A stretch of DNA of 64,000 nucleotides, from contig CAJFCV020000005.1 in assembly GCA_904066235.2 (NCBI GenBank), positions 1 to 64,000 of the forward strand, written 5' to 3'. Positions 40,620 to 52,500 of the stretch are shown here, one piece after another. Within the stretch, counting starts at the first letter, position 1; each line of letters starts with the position of its first letter. The DNA is from Bursaphelenchus xylophilus (lineage: Eukaryota; Nematoda; Chromadorea; Rhabditida; Aphelenchoididae). The notes beneath the pieces are model-generated. The model was given only the letters and a program-made list of their open reading frames with translations. It ran no database searches and was not told the DNA's origin. The position numbers and the translations under genes were made by a program.

Positions 40620-42019
40620 CCGGTCTGGGAACTGGGGTGCCAGCGGTGTTGATTAGGTCCAAGTTCTTTGGCCAAAGATCCGCCCTCGGTTTAGCAGTAC
40701 CGAACGAGTATACCTTCAAGTGGTGGCACTGAATTAGACTGAATACTCTGAACTGTAGACTTTTGTGCAACTGTGTATGGTGTGGAAGACTTGTTTGTAC
40801 CACTATCAGCTTTATTGGGGCTCGTTACTGTTTCATACAGGTAGATGTCCCCTTTAGAGATTTCCCTGCAGTTTGCGCTCCAAGTCGCTAGCCTCTTGCG
40901 TGTAGTCAAAGGAATACATTCGCCGTCGGTGACAGGGCTATACCCGGCGACTACGGACTTGTTTATTACGTAGTGCAGCCTCGTTTAAGACGAATGTGAA
41001 AAGAAGGTGTGATTACTAAGCGTTATGAGTCGGGTTATCTGGAAACTCCGCCCCGCCGCAATGGCTTCAAGGGTCAAACTGCTAACATTTTAAACCAATA
41101 TTTGGCAGCAGCAGACTATGATGTCAGAGTGCCGGGGGTCTATCGATATAAGACTGAAAGCGATAGACGTGGAGTGAAAGGATTCCCTTTGTTAAGAGAA
41201 TCGGTAGAATTCACTTTTTACTTATTCAAGAACTTAACAGCAACAAGCACTCGCGAGGATTACCGCCCCAGATTCGGTCGGCGGTACTTCACCTGCTTTC
41301 TTCCACTTTCGGAATCTGGCATCCTGGCTTTCAGTGTGGTGATGGCCGGCTTGAGTTTTCTTGAGTCGTGCGAGTGCCTCATCTGGGACGTCCGGACCGA
41401 TTGATGGAGTCTGCAGTGGACGAGGACTTGATGGACCGTAACCATAGTATATCCCTCATGCGTCTTCTCGACTCGAGGGGGTAGCTTGCACTACCCACCC
41501 TTCTCTTCTCCGATTGGGATTTAGACCTAGCCCTCTGGTGTGTCTCGACCCGCGATATCAGATTCCTGAATCGACTGTGAGAAATGTCTACGCGCAAAGA
41601 TCGACCCATTGCCACCCGGCTATGTGGATCGGGCTCTTGACTGCTTATCTCCGGCTTTAATCGCTTGAGGAAAGGGGGGTGTCGCCCGAAAGGGTTACGC
41701 GATCATCCGATTCCTACCGTAAAAACGTAGTTGAAGTAGGATTGAACCTGAGTACCAAGTGAAAAGAGTGGCTATAATGCTCCATGGTATACCCTAGGGA
41801 TAACCGTGTCGAGCGCACTGCTCAATACCCTGATTTGTTAGTGTAGGTATGTCTAGTGGCTGCCTAGGCAGATTCGCCTATTCACTACGTAAAATCTGGG
41901 TGAGTACCATAAGAACCTCCTGTAGGGCCAGGAGTCAAACTAGTCCAGGTTCGGTATGCTTCGGTATACTCTCTCACGGGCTAGTCACCTAAGAGTTAAG
42001 AACCGCCTTTTTCTGCACT
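40620..42019. other. C2 5' untranslated region
   Basis: As C1; the protein-like minus-strand frame is broken by a one-base insertion, so it is not maintained as a gene. Confidence 0.55.
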
Positions 42020-45000
42020 GTGAATAGAAAAAGAAGGGCGGGAGAATATACGGGCGAGGTAAGCACGTCGGAACGGGGTGTGCCCAACTCGTACCGTACG
42101 CCCGGACAAGGACCATCTTTCGTACCCCGTTCACCCGGCACAAGTCCGATTGTCTCTCCCGAGAGGCGTCGGCGGAGGTTGGCTAACGCCGTCTCTCCAA
42201 CCATCGGTTTGGGTTTAAGTAACGCCCCAGTGGCCGGTAGCCAAACTGATGGAGGCAGAAATGCCGGTCCGTTGCTAAATGCGGGAACGGACCAAAACGC
42301 CGGTGTGGTGGATACAGGTGGAAGAGTCTTTTGGTCTACGCAAGAAAAGACCAGGCTCAAGTACGAATACGACCGTCTTCGTGAACGACGCCGTCGAGAC
42401 AAAGTTCGAAATCCTACGGTCGATAAGGCCATGGAAATCCTTTGGGAAGATCTCCGGTTGAAAATTGAAGATAGGTACGGTGTCACATTGCCGCAAAGAA
42501 GCGCAAGCTCTTTGAAAAACCAGTACCCCAAAGTTATTCTGCGGGGGCTCCCAGATTCGGGCCTGCCTTGGGCGGGGGTTCAGGTAAATGATACTGGACA
42601 AGTCGTAGTCGTAGACCATGCTGAGGCGGCTACCCTTCGGGGGTCCAGCCCAGCAGCGGTCGACGGGGAGGCCGAAGAACCGGTAGTACCCCCGTTACCC
42701 GCGGCAGAGGTCGTTGAATCGGCTGCTGACGCTGCGGTGCCCGATCCGCAAAGCGAGATCGTGGCTGACCAGGGTGTGGAGACACGCCCTGTCGAGAACC
42801 CCCCCGCTAATAGCCGGGAGACTGAAACGGAACCCGTAGAGGTAGAGCCTTACCTCGAAGGGCAGTATAAATTCTTCGTTTCTAAGATCCTTGGGAAATC
42901 GATGTGGCGGAAGCCTATCAAATACCCGAGGAGAGTCCCGGAAACCCTGTGGCGTCAAGCCAATGAGTTGATTGAGAGATCGATTCGACAGGGGGAAGTG
43001 TCGATTCAGAGCCTGAACTGCATGGTTTATGCTGCTGGGTGCGCTGTTAAGTCTTCGCTGGACAAGAAGGATCAGGAAGCTAAGCGGCGTGAATCCGAGT
43101 GGTATGCGTGTAGGAAGGCCGAGATTAAGGCACTCGAGAGGTATCTCAATTTCATTGACCTGGAGTTAAAGCGTCGCTCTGCGTCGCGGCCGTTGACATC
43201 AAGGCAAAGGCAGAACTTGGGTGTGCTCATCACGAAGTATGGGCGTGCTCGGGTTAGGTCTGGTGTCCGGCTCTCGGAATTGCAGGCAATGTTACGAGAC
43301 GCCTTAGTGGGAATCCGAAAGTGTATGGCGAAGCGCTCGGCAGACAAGAAACGGAAACAGGGCAAATTTGTTCCTATTCAACGTTACTTAGAGCCTAGCA
43401 GTGCGGAGCCTCGACTCTCTCCAGACACGGTTCGTGCATATTGGAATGACATTGTGGGATCTTCCCAACAGTCAACGTCAGATTCGACGATTCAAGACTG
43501 GTCCTCCAATTTAAGCGTTCCGAGTCAAGAGTTGAACGCAAGTAAGATCATGGGGTGGTGGAGAGCCGCCGTTTCGAAGAGCAAGCCCAACAAAGCTGCT
43601 GGTCCTGATGGTATTCCCGGGGTACTGTGGAAACGCTTCAGGTCGGCTAGTGAGTGGGTTTGTACCTGGTTATATCGCTTATTACAGAAGCGAAGGATAA
43701 TCACGCCAAGATGGTTGTCTGTTGGTAGAGTCGTATTGTTACCAAAGAAAGGACCTCTCGAGGATCCCGCCAACTATAGACCCATCGCGTGCCTGAACAC
43801 TGTATATAAGTTGATAACCTCGGTAGTAGAAATGGCAGTTCGAGAGCAGATCCAGGCTTGTCCTGGACTAGTCCCATACGAGCAGATAGCTAACCGTAAA
43901 GGCGTATGGGGCTGTACGCATGCGAGTATCGTAGACCGTATGATAACCGGTGCAAGCCGAGAAGGTAAGGGCGGTGGGTTTCCGGACCTACGCGTCCTAT
44001 TTTACGATTGTAAAAAGGCCTTCGACAGCGTAAACCGAGATCATATGTTCGCTGTTTTGAGAGTAGCAAACGTGAACGTTAAGGTCGTGCATCTACTCCA
44101 CACACTATCTCAGCAATGGTGTGTCCGATACGAGCTCCGTCGAAACAACCGTGTGGAGAGAAGTAGCCCGCTGAGGGTGAAAAGAGGACTGCTGCAAGGC
44201 GACACTCTCTCTCCTACATGGTTTTGCCTATGCATGGCTCCAATATCAGCCTCTATTAAAACCCTTAACCCTGGCCCAACCCTTCGGCCGAACATGGGGA
44301 ATGGGCGAAATAGAGGGCAGGTGGCGATCCAAGTTAGTCATGTGTTCTACATGGATGACTTGAAAGTGTATTGCCCCCGCGTAGCCGATCAACGCAGAAT
44401 GGAACAGAATATTCCACAGTTGTTCGGTGAAATTGGACTAAGCATAAATGCGAGTAAGAGCGCAGCAGCCGCAGCCGTGGGAAGATACGTTGAATCCGAG
44501 TTGCCAGTTCTTGGGACGAAGGATGAGTACAAGTACCTGGGAATAGAAAGCGGTTTTGTTGTAAATGAGGTGGCCGCCCTTGACAGAATGCAGGCCGTTC
44601 TGCTAAACCGTGTAGAAGCGATTCTATCGGTTAAAGAACATACTGTTGGTCAGAGGCGCGACGCTATACGAGCGAAAGCGATCCCTGGGGGGGCCTATAT
44701 CCTGGGTCACATCATTTTGAGTGACTTGGACCCCAGGGGTGCTGCTGAGCGCATGCGTCGGTTGGATATCGAGATTCGGCGTTTAGTCAAATCAGCTGGT
44801 ATTCTTCACGACAAGTGTAGTACAGCGCGTATTCACCTTAGCTGTGAACAGGGAGGTCTAGCTTGGCCGTCGATGGAGAGAGCTTATTATGTAGCAGTTG
44901 CATATTCAGCCTCCTATCTTCTGACAAGTCAAGACGAAACTATCAGTCGTGCCAGAGACTACTTCGTCTCGGGTCGATTGAGTAACAAGTTTACTGTTTA

Positions 45001-45964
45001 CAAGCACCTTACGAGCATCGTAGACTCCCTTGGTTTATCGGTAGAACTGCCGGATCCGAATGGACTTCCTACCGGTCAACCGTCCGTCCTGGCTAGAACT
45101 ATTGCGAGAGCGATAGATGCCAAGTTGGAAGCGCAGTGGAAGGAAACTTTGCTAACTTACCAGCGCGCAGGGCGAGTCGAAAGGGCAGATCCGACGGTCG
45201 TGGACCATGCAAACTCATACCATTGGTTGAGAAAAGCATGGATAAACGAGAAAGCGTACCAACATGCCGTGAGTGTTATGGAGGGAACTCTTTTGGAGGG
45301 AGTGAACCCTCACGGTGTGTTGACCATGTGTAGAGCGTGTAAAGCTCCAAGTGCAAGCATTGCTCACATCATTACTGGCTGCGCCGAATTGCGCAAAAGC
45401 CATATGAAGGTGAGGCATGATGGAGTTACTCGCTGGCTATACAATGCTCTGACTGAGGTAGATGGTAGCCTACCGAAGTTCCACTATACGCAACAGATCC
45501 CGGCAGAGATGAGGGGTGAGCGACTCACTGTCCGTTACGACTCGGACATAGTTACTCCCAATAAACCTCGTCACAACAGACCGGATCTTGTTGTCTTCGA
45601 CTCTACTAGAAAGGTGATTTATATAGTAGAGGTCAGTGTAACGTGGTTGAGTGTGTTGCAAAAGCAATACGATAACAAGCTCAACAGGTATGCAGTGAAC
45701 AGTAATCACGAGTTCAGTGAGAGCATACCATATCCGCCTGGTGTGAACCTTGCTAACGAGATAAGGGTTTTGTATCCTCAGTTTACTGGGGGTGTGAAGG
45801 TATTCCCTATGATTATCTCGCCAACAGGGGAAGTACACATGCAATTTGTGCCCCACCTTGCAGAGTTACTCGAAAATCCGAACATTCCTCGGATTCTAGA
45901 GAAAATTCAACGCTCGGTTGTGCTTGGTACAGATTACATTATCCGGTCATACTTCGCCATGTAA
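42020..45964 (+). CDS. Reverse transcriptase / endonuclease, C2 (1314 aa)
   Basis: Same protein as C1 with only silent changes seen by eye (for example GCG to GCT near 43043). GTG used as nominal start, with the same missing-ATG problem. Confidence 0.93.
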   Translation: MNRKRRAGEYTGEVSTSERGVPNSYRTPGQGPSFVPRSPGTSPIVSPERRRRRLANAVSPTIGLGLSNAPVAGSQTDGGRNAGPLLNAGTDQNAGVVDTGGRVFWSTQEKTRLKYEYDRLRERRRRDKVRNPTVDKAMEILWEDLRLKIEDRYGVTLPQRSASSLKNQYPKVILRGLPDSGLPWAGVQVNDTGQVVVVDHAEAATLRGSSPAAVDGEAEEPVVPPLPAAEVVESAADAAVPDPQSEIVADQGVETRPVENPPANSRETETEPVEVEPYLEGQYKFFVSKILGKSMWRKPIKYPRRVPETLWRQANELIERSIRQGEVSIQSLNCMVYAAGCAVKSSLDKKDQEAKRRESEWYACRKAEIKALERYLNFIDLELKRRSASRPLTSRQRQNLGVLITKYGRARVRSGVRLSELQAMLRDALVGIRKCMAKRSADKKRKQGKFVPIQRYLEPSSAEPRLSPDTVRAYWNDIVGSSQQSTSDSTIQDWSSNLSVPSQELNASKIMGWWRAAVSKSKPNKAAGPDGIPGVLWKRFRSASEWVCTWLYRLLQKRRIITPRWLSVGRVVLLPKKGPLEDPANYRPIACLNTVYKLITSVVEMAVREQIQACPGLVPYEQIANRKGVWGCTHASIVDRMITGASREGKGGGFPDLRVLFYDCKKAFDSVNRDHMFAVLRVANVNVKVVHLLHTLSQQWCVRYELRRNNRVERSSPLRVKRGLLQGDTLSPTWFCLCMAPISASIKTLNPGPTLRPNMGNGRNRGQVAIQVSHVFYMDDLKVYCPRVADQRRMEQNIPQLFGEIGLSINASKSAAAAAVGRYVESELPVLGTKDEYKYLGIESGFVVNEVAALDRMQAVLLNRVEAILSVKEHTVGQRRDAIRAKAIPGGAYILGHIILSDLDPRGAAERMRRLDIEIRRLVKSAGILHDKCSTARIHLSCEQGGLAWPSMERAYYVAVAYSASYLLTSQDETISRARDYFVSGRLSNKFTVYKHLTSIVDSLGLSVELPDPNGLPTGQPSVLARTIARAIDAKLEAQWKETLLTYQRAGRVERADPTVVDHANSYHWLRKAWINEKAYQHAVSVMEGTLLEGVNPHGVLTMCRACKAPSASIAHIITGCAELRKSHMKVRHDGVTRWLYNALTEVDGSLPKFHYTQQIPAEMRGERLTVRYDSDIVTPNKPRHNRPDLVVFDSTRKVIYIVEVSVTWLSVLQKQYDNKLNRYAVNSNHEFSESIPYPPGVNLANEIRVLYPQFTGGVKVFPMIISPTGEVHMQFVPHLAELLENPNIPRILEKIQRSVVLGTDYIIRSYFAM

Positions 45965-46325
45965 TTAGGCAGTGCTCCTAGCGGAGTGCCGTGAAGTGGT
46001 GTCAGTACCCGTCGTGTGGAAAGCCCAGGAGGGTTAGTACCGACAGTGGGAAACCCGCTGCACGCAACCTAAAGACATTTGCCCTTCGGGGGAGAGGTAT
46101 GAGACCACACTAGTCATGGTTGCTTGCGCAAGCATGACTCATTCATTGTAAGTTCGTATTATGAGGCCTCGCGGAATGCGAAAGTCCAAGAGCGCCAACT
46201 TGTCTCTTTGGGAGGTTCCTCCGGGTTCCTTAGGGTTGGCGTACCATGCTTCGTGTGAGACCTAGGCCGCTTGGACCTAGAGTTAAGCTGTTGCATGTTT
46301 GAGGATGCCTTAGGCGGACGCCATG
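45965..46325 (+). other. 3' UTR of C2
   Basis: Same as C1. Confidence 0.65.
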
Positions 46326-46341
46326 GTGACGCGTATGAATG
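46326..46341 (+). repeat. Target copy between C2 and B1
   Basis: Single GTGACGCGTATGAATG. Confidence 0.95.
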
Positions 46342-46343
46342 CC

Positions 46344-46418
46344 GGTCTGGGAACTGGCGCAACGTATCTATAACACGGACCAACAGGGGCGGCGTGGGCA
46401 GCCGCTAGATATGCTGCG
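46344..46418 (+). ncRNA. Candidate HDV-like ribozyme, B1
   Basis: Same head and pairings as A2. Confidence 0.55.
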
Positions 46419-46452
46419 GTTTCGTATGCATATATGCCTTGACTTCATGTCA

Positions 46453-46674
46453 TTGCAGCCTTTACCCCTTATATGACCTTGCAGGTTGGTTTAATTACTG
46501 GCTTGTTGTCTGATCCATACGTTGTATGGTTAATGTCGGGGTGTTGACTGGGTTTACTCAGCCATTGTGTGATACGTTGTGTATTGGTGAACAAAACCTG
46601 CGTAAGAGCAAAGGTTCTTCTCCGGACTTAGAAAATTTTTCAAAAGTTTGGGGCGAACTTGCGTAAAAGCAAAG
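46453..46674 (+). repeat. 28S 3'-flank-like block inside B1
   Basis: Same as in A2, with the two ACTTGCGTAA-type motifs. Confidence 0.75.
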
Positions 46675-47536
46675 GAATTTTCACCAATATTTCCCTGGGT
46701 CCTTGGCCCCACAGAGTTACCTCCACGTGGTGACCGGTGGGCGATGTAACAGTCGGCTAAACACTCTGAAAGCCAAGGAAAACCCTTTATGCCTGTTGTG
46801 TTGAGGTGAATGTGGTCTCAAGTAAGCGACTAACCTTACAGAAGTAGGGCATGAAGTGAAAGAGGCTACTTTTACTGAGCAGCAGGTTTGGTGTGAGAGA
46901 TGAGTACCCCTCAAATCAAGATAACCAAATACCTCCCCTCGCTAAGTTACCGATCGAAAGCCAAGTACGGACAAAAGTTAGCCTTGAGCTATCGATTTGA
47001 TGTCAAGTGCTGTAGAAAGGTTAGTGAGAAAGGAGGCTACAAACCGAAGTGAAAAGTGATGAAGTATACGATACAGGCAGAGCCCAGCTGCCTCAGTGCC
47101 TATAGAAGCGTTGGGTTTTCGCTCTATATGGCAGCCATTGGTGACAGGTCTATGATAGGGCGGCTGAAGGATGCACTGTTCGTGCGGTTCGTGAGAACCA
47201 AGGCACAGCCTATAATAAAAGCATGATCAGATAAGCATACGCGGAAGCGGAAGCTCTTGAATAGATAGAAGTACCCGAACTCAATTGATACTGGAGATGA
47301 AATCGCTACTCAGAGTGAGCGGCGGAAGGGTAAGCCATCTAGTGTGACCCGAGAGGGTCGAGCGTGGCTCAAAACCAATCGCTAGTGGATAATTGCCTCG
47401 GATGCATTAGCTACAGAGTGCGAGAGTAAAAGGTATCGGTTGTGGGAGGGGGAAGAGCGGAATTGTGTTATGAAAAAACAGGAAAAATTTTATTTATTTT
47501 TACCTGAATTGACATACAACAACCATAGAGATCTGT
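46675..47536. other. B1 left UTR, no gene seen
   Basis: Contains the CCACAGAGTTACCTCC-CACGTGG segment shared with A1. A 65-codon minus-strand frame (46717-46914) has no support beyond being open. Confidence 0.6.
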
Positions 47537-47746
47537 TTACTTAGCTTGATCTTCCTCTGCACTTGACTTCTTCGACTTGGCCTTCTTGTCCTTGGAGGGG
47601 TTGTCCTTTACATTGGAGGCGCCGGGCTGGTCTTCAGGCTCTTGATTATCCAATTCCATAAGCTCCTCTTCAACTTGTTGAGCTTCTGCAGGGTGGCGGT
47701 GCGAATAGTTGCGCCAGACAACGTCAAGTTTCCTCAAGGCTGGCAA
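47537..47746 (-). pseudogene. Duplicated 3' fragment of the B antisense gene
   Basis: C-terminal 68-69 residues only, created by the duplication; no ATG or acceptor. Confidence 0.82.
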
Positions 47747-48399
47747 GAATCATAGTAGGGCATGAAGTGAAAGAGGCTACTTTTACTGAGCAGCAGGTTT
47801 GGTGTGAGAGATGAGTACCCCTCAAATCAAGATAACCAAATACCTCCCCTCGCTAAGTTACCGATCGAAAGCCAAGTACGGACAAAAGTTAGCCTTGAGC
47901 TATCGATTTGATGTCAAGTGCTGTAGAAAGGTTAGTGAGAAAGGAGGCTACAAACCGAAGTGAAAAGTGATGAAGTATACGATACAGGCAGAGCCCAGCT
48001 GCCTCAGTGCCTATAGAAGCGTTGGGTTTTCGCTCTATATGGCAGCCATTGGTGACAGGTCTATGATAGGGCGGCTGAAGGATGCACTGTTCGTGCGGTT
48101 CGTGAGAACCAAGGCACAGCCTATAATAAAAGCATGATCAGATAAGCATACGCGGAAGCGGAAGCTCTTGAATAGATAGAAGTACCCGAACTCAATTGAT
48201 ACTGGAGATGAAATCGCTACTCAGAGTGAGCGGCGGAAGGGTAAGCCATCTAGTGTGACCCGAGAGGGTCGAGCGTGGCTCAAAACCAATCGCTAGTGGA
48301 TAATTGCCTCGGATGCATTAGCTACAGAGTGCGAGAGTAAAAGGTATCGGTTGTGGGAGGGGGAAGAGCGGAATTGTGTTATGAAAAAACAGGAAAAAT

Positions 48400-48409
48400 T
48401 TTATTTATT
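48400..48409 (-). terminator. Poly(A) signals of the antisense gene, B1
   Basis: Overlapping AATAAA hexamers on the minus strand, about 40 nt after the stop. Confidence 0.6.
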
Positions 48410-48447
48410 TTTACCTGAATTGACATACAACAACCATAGAGATCTGT

Positions 48448-48960
48448 TTACTTAGCTTGATCTTCCTCTGCACTTGACTTCTTCGACTTGGCCTTCTTGT
48501 CCTTGGAGGGGTTGTCCTTTACATTGGAGGCGCCGGGCTGGTCTTCAGGCTCTTGGTTATCCAATTCCATAAGCTCCTCTTCAACTTGTTGAGCTTCTGC
48601 AGGGTGGCGGTGCGAATAGTTGCGCCAGACAACGTCAAGTTTCCTCAAGGCTGGCATCACCTTCTTCTTGTGGAACAGATCGTGTTTGGTAATACGATTT
48701 TGCATGCCAATGAGTTGGACACAATGGTCCCCGGTAGGGGTGCCTGAACAAGGCTTGTGATTTTGACAGACTTTATGAAGCAGGCCGTATACTTCATCGC
48801 TGATAGTTGGAGATTTTGAATCCATAAGTCCTAAGGCCTTCAGGATAGTTGAATAAGGGGTGGGTTTCGGCTTCGGCTTAGACACACCTGGCTTCTGCTG
48901 TTGGTCGCCGGGCTTTTTCTCCTCCTTCTTCTGTTCTCCTTGCTTTCTCGGGTTTGCCAT
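48448..48960 (-). CDS. Antisense basic protein of B1 (170 aa), function unknown
   Basis: Starts MANPRKQGEQ. A Lys/Gln/Pro-rich basic N-terminus (to about 35) is followed by a middle region (about 36-125) homologous to the A antisense protein (STILKAL, YGLLHKVCQNHKPC, VWRNYSHRHPAEAQ). The tail is acidic then Lys/Ser-rich (KDKKAKSKKSSAEEDQAK). The frame is open further upstream, but the ATG chosen is the first after CTTTCAG and has the same place as in A. Sequence differs from A at most positions while motif order, charge pattern and signals are kept, which suggests selection on the protein. Confidence 0.72.
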   Translation of the reverse strand: MANPRKQGEQKKEEKKPGDQQQKPGVSKPKPKPTPYSTILKALGLMDSKSPTISDEVYGLLHKVCQNHKPCSGTPTGDHCVQLIGMQNRITKHDLFHKKKVMPALRKLDVVWRNYSHRHPAEAQQVEEELMELDNQEPEDQPGASNVKDNPSKDKKAKSKKSSAEEDQAK

Positions 48961-48970
48961 ATCGGAAAAT

Positions 48971-48982
48971 CTGAAAGTAGAG
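48971..48982 (-). promoter_or_regulatory. Splice-acceptor-like site of the antisense gene, B1
   Basis: Minus strand CTCTACTTTCAG, 10 nt before the ATG. The ACTTTCAG core is identical to family A. Confidence 0.5.
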
Positions 48983-48992
48983 AGATTAGTGG

Positions 48993-49066
48993 GGGGTGGG
49001 GGGATTCGAACTCGCAAGGTTTCACGCACGAACCGCCCCCTTTGACCAGTAGGCCACAGGGGGACG
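48993..49066 (-). other. tRNA-like sequence, B1
   Basis: Minus strand A box TGGCCTACTGG and B box GAGTTCGAATCCC, with a GGTTC...AAACC hairpin at the anticodon-arm position. The acceptor strands do not pair with each other (both C-rich). It appears to derive from a different tRNA than the A copy, or has diverged far, but has the same place and strand. Confidence 0.58.
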
Positions 49067-49098
49067 GACGCTCGGCTCGAACTTTTCGAGTTTATCCT

Positions 49099-49165
49099 CG
49101 GAAAGGGGGCGTGTCCACTGCGCGGAAAGGCCTAACCAGCCAATCAGCGAAAGGGGGCGGGCTTA
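49099..49165. promoter_or_regulatory. Candidate bidirectional promoter module, B1
   Basis: GGGGGCGTG (49105-49113), GCCAATCAGCG (49139-49149), GGGGGCGGGC (49153-49162), the same order as in A. Confidence 0.45.
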
Positions 49166-49564
49166 CGAGCAGGGAAGTAAATGCTTGGTTCTTACGCAAG
49201 TTTGGATACTCTTTTTTGCCACGCACTGTGCAGCGTCTGGGAAAATCCTTGGGAAATTCCTTTGATGTTACGCAAGTTTGGTAATAAAAGCGGGCCATTA
49301 TTGCATAAGTATGAACACAAGTGTTACTTCCAGGGTGGTTTACGGTTTTACACCCGCCAACAGCTGCCAGAGTTGGGTACTCTAGGGGGGCAGGATAATA
49401 CAATACCAAATAAGGTCCCTAGGTTGGGCGCCCTAGCTAGGCGCCCCAGCCGAAATTTTACGGCTTTGAATCCTAAAAAGAGGCGTCCTCGCGCGGTCAC
49501 ACAGTCTTCTGGTGGCTCAGGGGAACTGTGGCGGGATGCTGCAGACCATTGCCCGTCAGATAGG
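49166..49564 (+). other. RT leader of B1
   Basis: Contains two inverted spacer-type motifs, TTCTTACGCAAGTTTGG (49191-49207) and GATGTTACGCAAGTTTGG (49264-49281). The RT frame is open through it, but a one-T difference near 49214 (B1 against B2) and a one-G difference in the tract at about 62020 (B3) change the frame, so its first part is probably not coding. Confidence 0.6.
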
Positions 49565-52500
49565 ATGTTACCTGAGCCGTCAAATCTCAGGTCTCCCCCC
49601 ACGAAGAGGGGGAGGACTGAGTCGGCGCCCACAGAAAGCGAACCGGGACCTTCCGGGGAACAATCGACGGGTGCTGGGGCCCCCGGCATACCAAATGAAA
49701 ACTCATCACGAGCAAACGGTAATGCTGGAGCCCAACCGTCTGAATCGGTGCTTGCACGGGTTCAGACACAACCAACCAGGGTGACTGGTAGGGTACAACG
49801 CCAGAACTGGTCAACTGACGAGTTGGCCAGGGTGTGTCAGGAGTACCGGGAACTAAAAGAAAGCACTGGTGGTGTTGAAGCGGGTGGACCGGCCGTTTGG
49901 TTCGGTAAACTTAGCGAACGCTACAACCGTGTGATCGAGTCAGTTAACAGAGCCTACGGGTTAAACTTGCCGGCTAGAAACTGGAGTTCGATTCGTTCGA
50001 AACTCCAGCGAGACAAGGCGGCCGATCGTATCTTTGACAAGGTCTGGGATAGGGTCGTTGTAAATCCTGATGGCGAAACGGTAATCCTGGATGATCCAGA
50101 GAACTCTTCGGAGCAGATCGAAGATCATCGAATCGGGGAAGCAGCTTCGGCTGCCGAACCAACGACTACAGCTAGCAGTCCGGATACGGAGTGGGTGATC
50201 GATGACGAGTTCAGAGAAAACTTTAACCACTTTGTAGCTACCTGGATGGGGAAAACAAGAAAGGTCCGAAAACCGATCAAATTCCCTAGAAAGGTGCCGG
50301 AGGTTCTGTGGAAACATGCTAACCACTTGGTGGCTGAGCATGTTGCCAACGGAACTATTCGAAGTCTCGCTGACCTAAACAGAACGGTTTATGCCGCTTC
50401 TTGCACCGTTGCGCATGTCCTCAAATTAGAAGACAAGAAATGCGCACAACGTGAGAAGGACTGGTTCGCCGCTAGGGAAGCAGAGATCAAGAATCTGTCG
50501 CGTTATCTTAACTGGATAGATGTGGAGTTGACCAGGCGGCGGCAGTCGCAAAGGTTAACCCCGCGTCAGAAACGACACGTGGTGGAGCTCAGACTTCGGT
50601 ATGGGCGAGACCGGGTGGCGGATACGACTAGGCTCATTGAGCTCAAGTCGATGTTAAGAGACGTTCTAGCAATGACACGGAGGTCAGTGATGCGACGCAG
50701 AGCGGATCGAGATCGTAAGAGGGGCAAGTTTGTCCCTCTGCGGAAATATCTCGAGTCTGGAGAATCGAGAGATGATCCGGCGCTTAGAGTCGACGAGATA
50801 CGTGAGTATTGGGCAGGGATAGTTGGTGAAAGCCAACGTTCTCAAAGCGACGCCATCACGGCGGAGTGGGCACAAGACTGTAACGTATCAGCTCAAGAGG
50901 TCACTGACGAGCAACTCCGAGTATGGTGGCGTATGGCTGTATCGAAGTGCAAGCCAAACAAAGCGCCTGGCCCAGACGGAATTCCTGGAGTTTCCTGGAA
51001 ACGTCTGCCGTGTGCCAGCGATTGGTTATGCACTTGGCTTATCAATGCACTGCGAAGTGTGCGCGTGAACACGCCTGGGTGGTTGGCACATGGGAGAGTC
51101 GTGCTACTCTACAAGAAGGGTGACGCAAGCGATCCCGCTAACTATAGGCCCATCGCGTGTCTCAATACGTGCTATAAATTGATAACGTCCGTAATCGAGA
51201 AGGCCATACGAGAGCAAGTATCCGCTTGCCCCCAACTGCTCCCACGCGAACAAATCGCGAACCGTAAAGGTGTATGGGGGTGTACGCACGCGAGTATCGT
51301 GGACAGGATGGTCACAGGTTCGGCCAGAGTCGATAAGGGAATTCCAGGCGGTCTCAGAGTCTTGTTTTATGACTGCCAGAAGGCCTTTGACTCGGTCCTA
51401 CGTGATCATATGTTCAAGGTCCTTGAAGTAGCTAAGATAGACAGGAAGCTCCTGCTTCTAATGAAATCTTTGACTATGAATTGGACCGTTAGATACGAGC
51501 TTCGACGATCCGGCCACACTGAACGGAGCAATCCGCTCAGGGTGAGAAGAGGCCTCCTGCAAGGAGACACCCTATCACCAACGTGGTTTTGTTTATGTAT
51601 CGCTCCGATATCCAAAGCTCTCAGGGATGCCAACCCTGGGCCCCAGTTTCGTCCGATTCCGGGGAGGCGCGATGGAGTCTCGGTATACGTTGGTCACATG
51701 TTTTACATGGATGACCTAAAAGTGTACTGCGCAGGGGAAAGAGCCCAGGTGGCTGCCGAAAGGTTAGTCCCAGAGCTCTTTTCTCGTATTGGAATGAACA
51801 TAAACGCAAGCAAGAGCGCTGCTGCCTCACTCTCTGGGGAAAATACGACGTCCTCACTACCCGTACTAGGAGTGAAAGACCAATATAAGTACCTGGGAAT
51901 AGAGAGTGGATTCGTAGCGCATGAGGTCGCTGCCTATGCCCGTATGGAAAAGGTAATCCTGGCCAAAGTATCTAGTATACTTCAGGTTACCCAACATACA
52001 GTTGGTCAGAGGCGGCACGCGATTAGAACAGTGGCGTTTCCAGGCGCAGCGTTCATACTCGCCAATATCATATTGGGAGATAAACGACCTGCCACGGCGG
52101 CGTCAGACATGGACAGAATGGACATGGAGATCCGAAAGTTGATACGATCTCGTGGCATTCTCCATGCTAAATGTGCTAATCCGCGTATGTACCTCAGCTG
52201 TGAACGAGGTGGGTTGGGATGGCCGTCGTTGAGGGCGACTTACTACCATTCGGTAGCGTACTCAGCGGCGTACCTCCTGACTTGTCAAGATCCCTGGGTA
52301 TGCAGGGCCAAGGACTATTTCCTGAGCGGGCGACTCAAAGGAAAGAACCAAGTTTACAAGCACTTGCTTTACATCTTCAAGGAACTCGGCATTGGCGAAG
52401 ATATTTTGAGTAATCCGGGCGAAAATTCGAGAGCGTTGGCGCAGAAGATTGCATTGGCAATTGATACCAAGCTCGAAGAAAAGTACCTTAGAGAACTCGC

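Larger units (their letters stand above)
40620..46325 (+). mobile_element. R4-like element C2, full length
   Basis: Near-identical to C1, same total length. Differences cluster in the 5' UTR (for example one extra T near 41358 and TTTAAACC for TATAAACC near 41090). Confidence 0.92.
46844..48655. repeat. Tandem duplication within B1
   Basis: 46844-47744 is repeated at 47755-48655 (offset 911) with about 10 filler bases (AGAATCATA) at the junction. One base differs (GATTATC versus GGTTATC). The B/C chimera carries the same junction, so the two share an ancestor. Confidence 0.88.

Noticed and set aside
46717..46914. 65-codon minus-strand frame repeated in B elements
   Set aside because: No start context, acceptor or match in family A beyond the shared UTR; probably chance.
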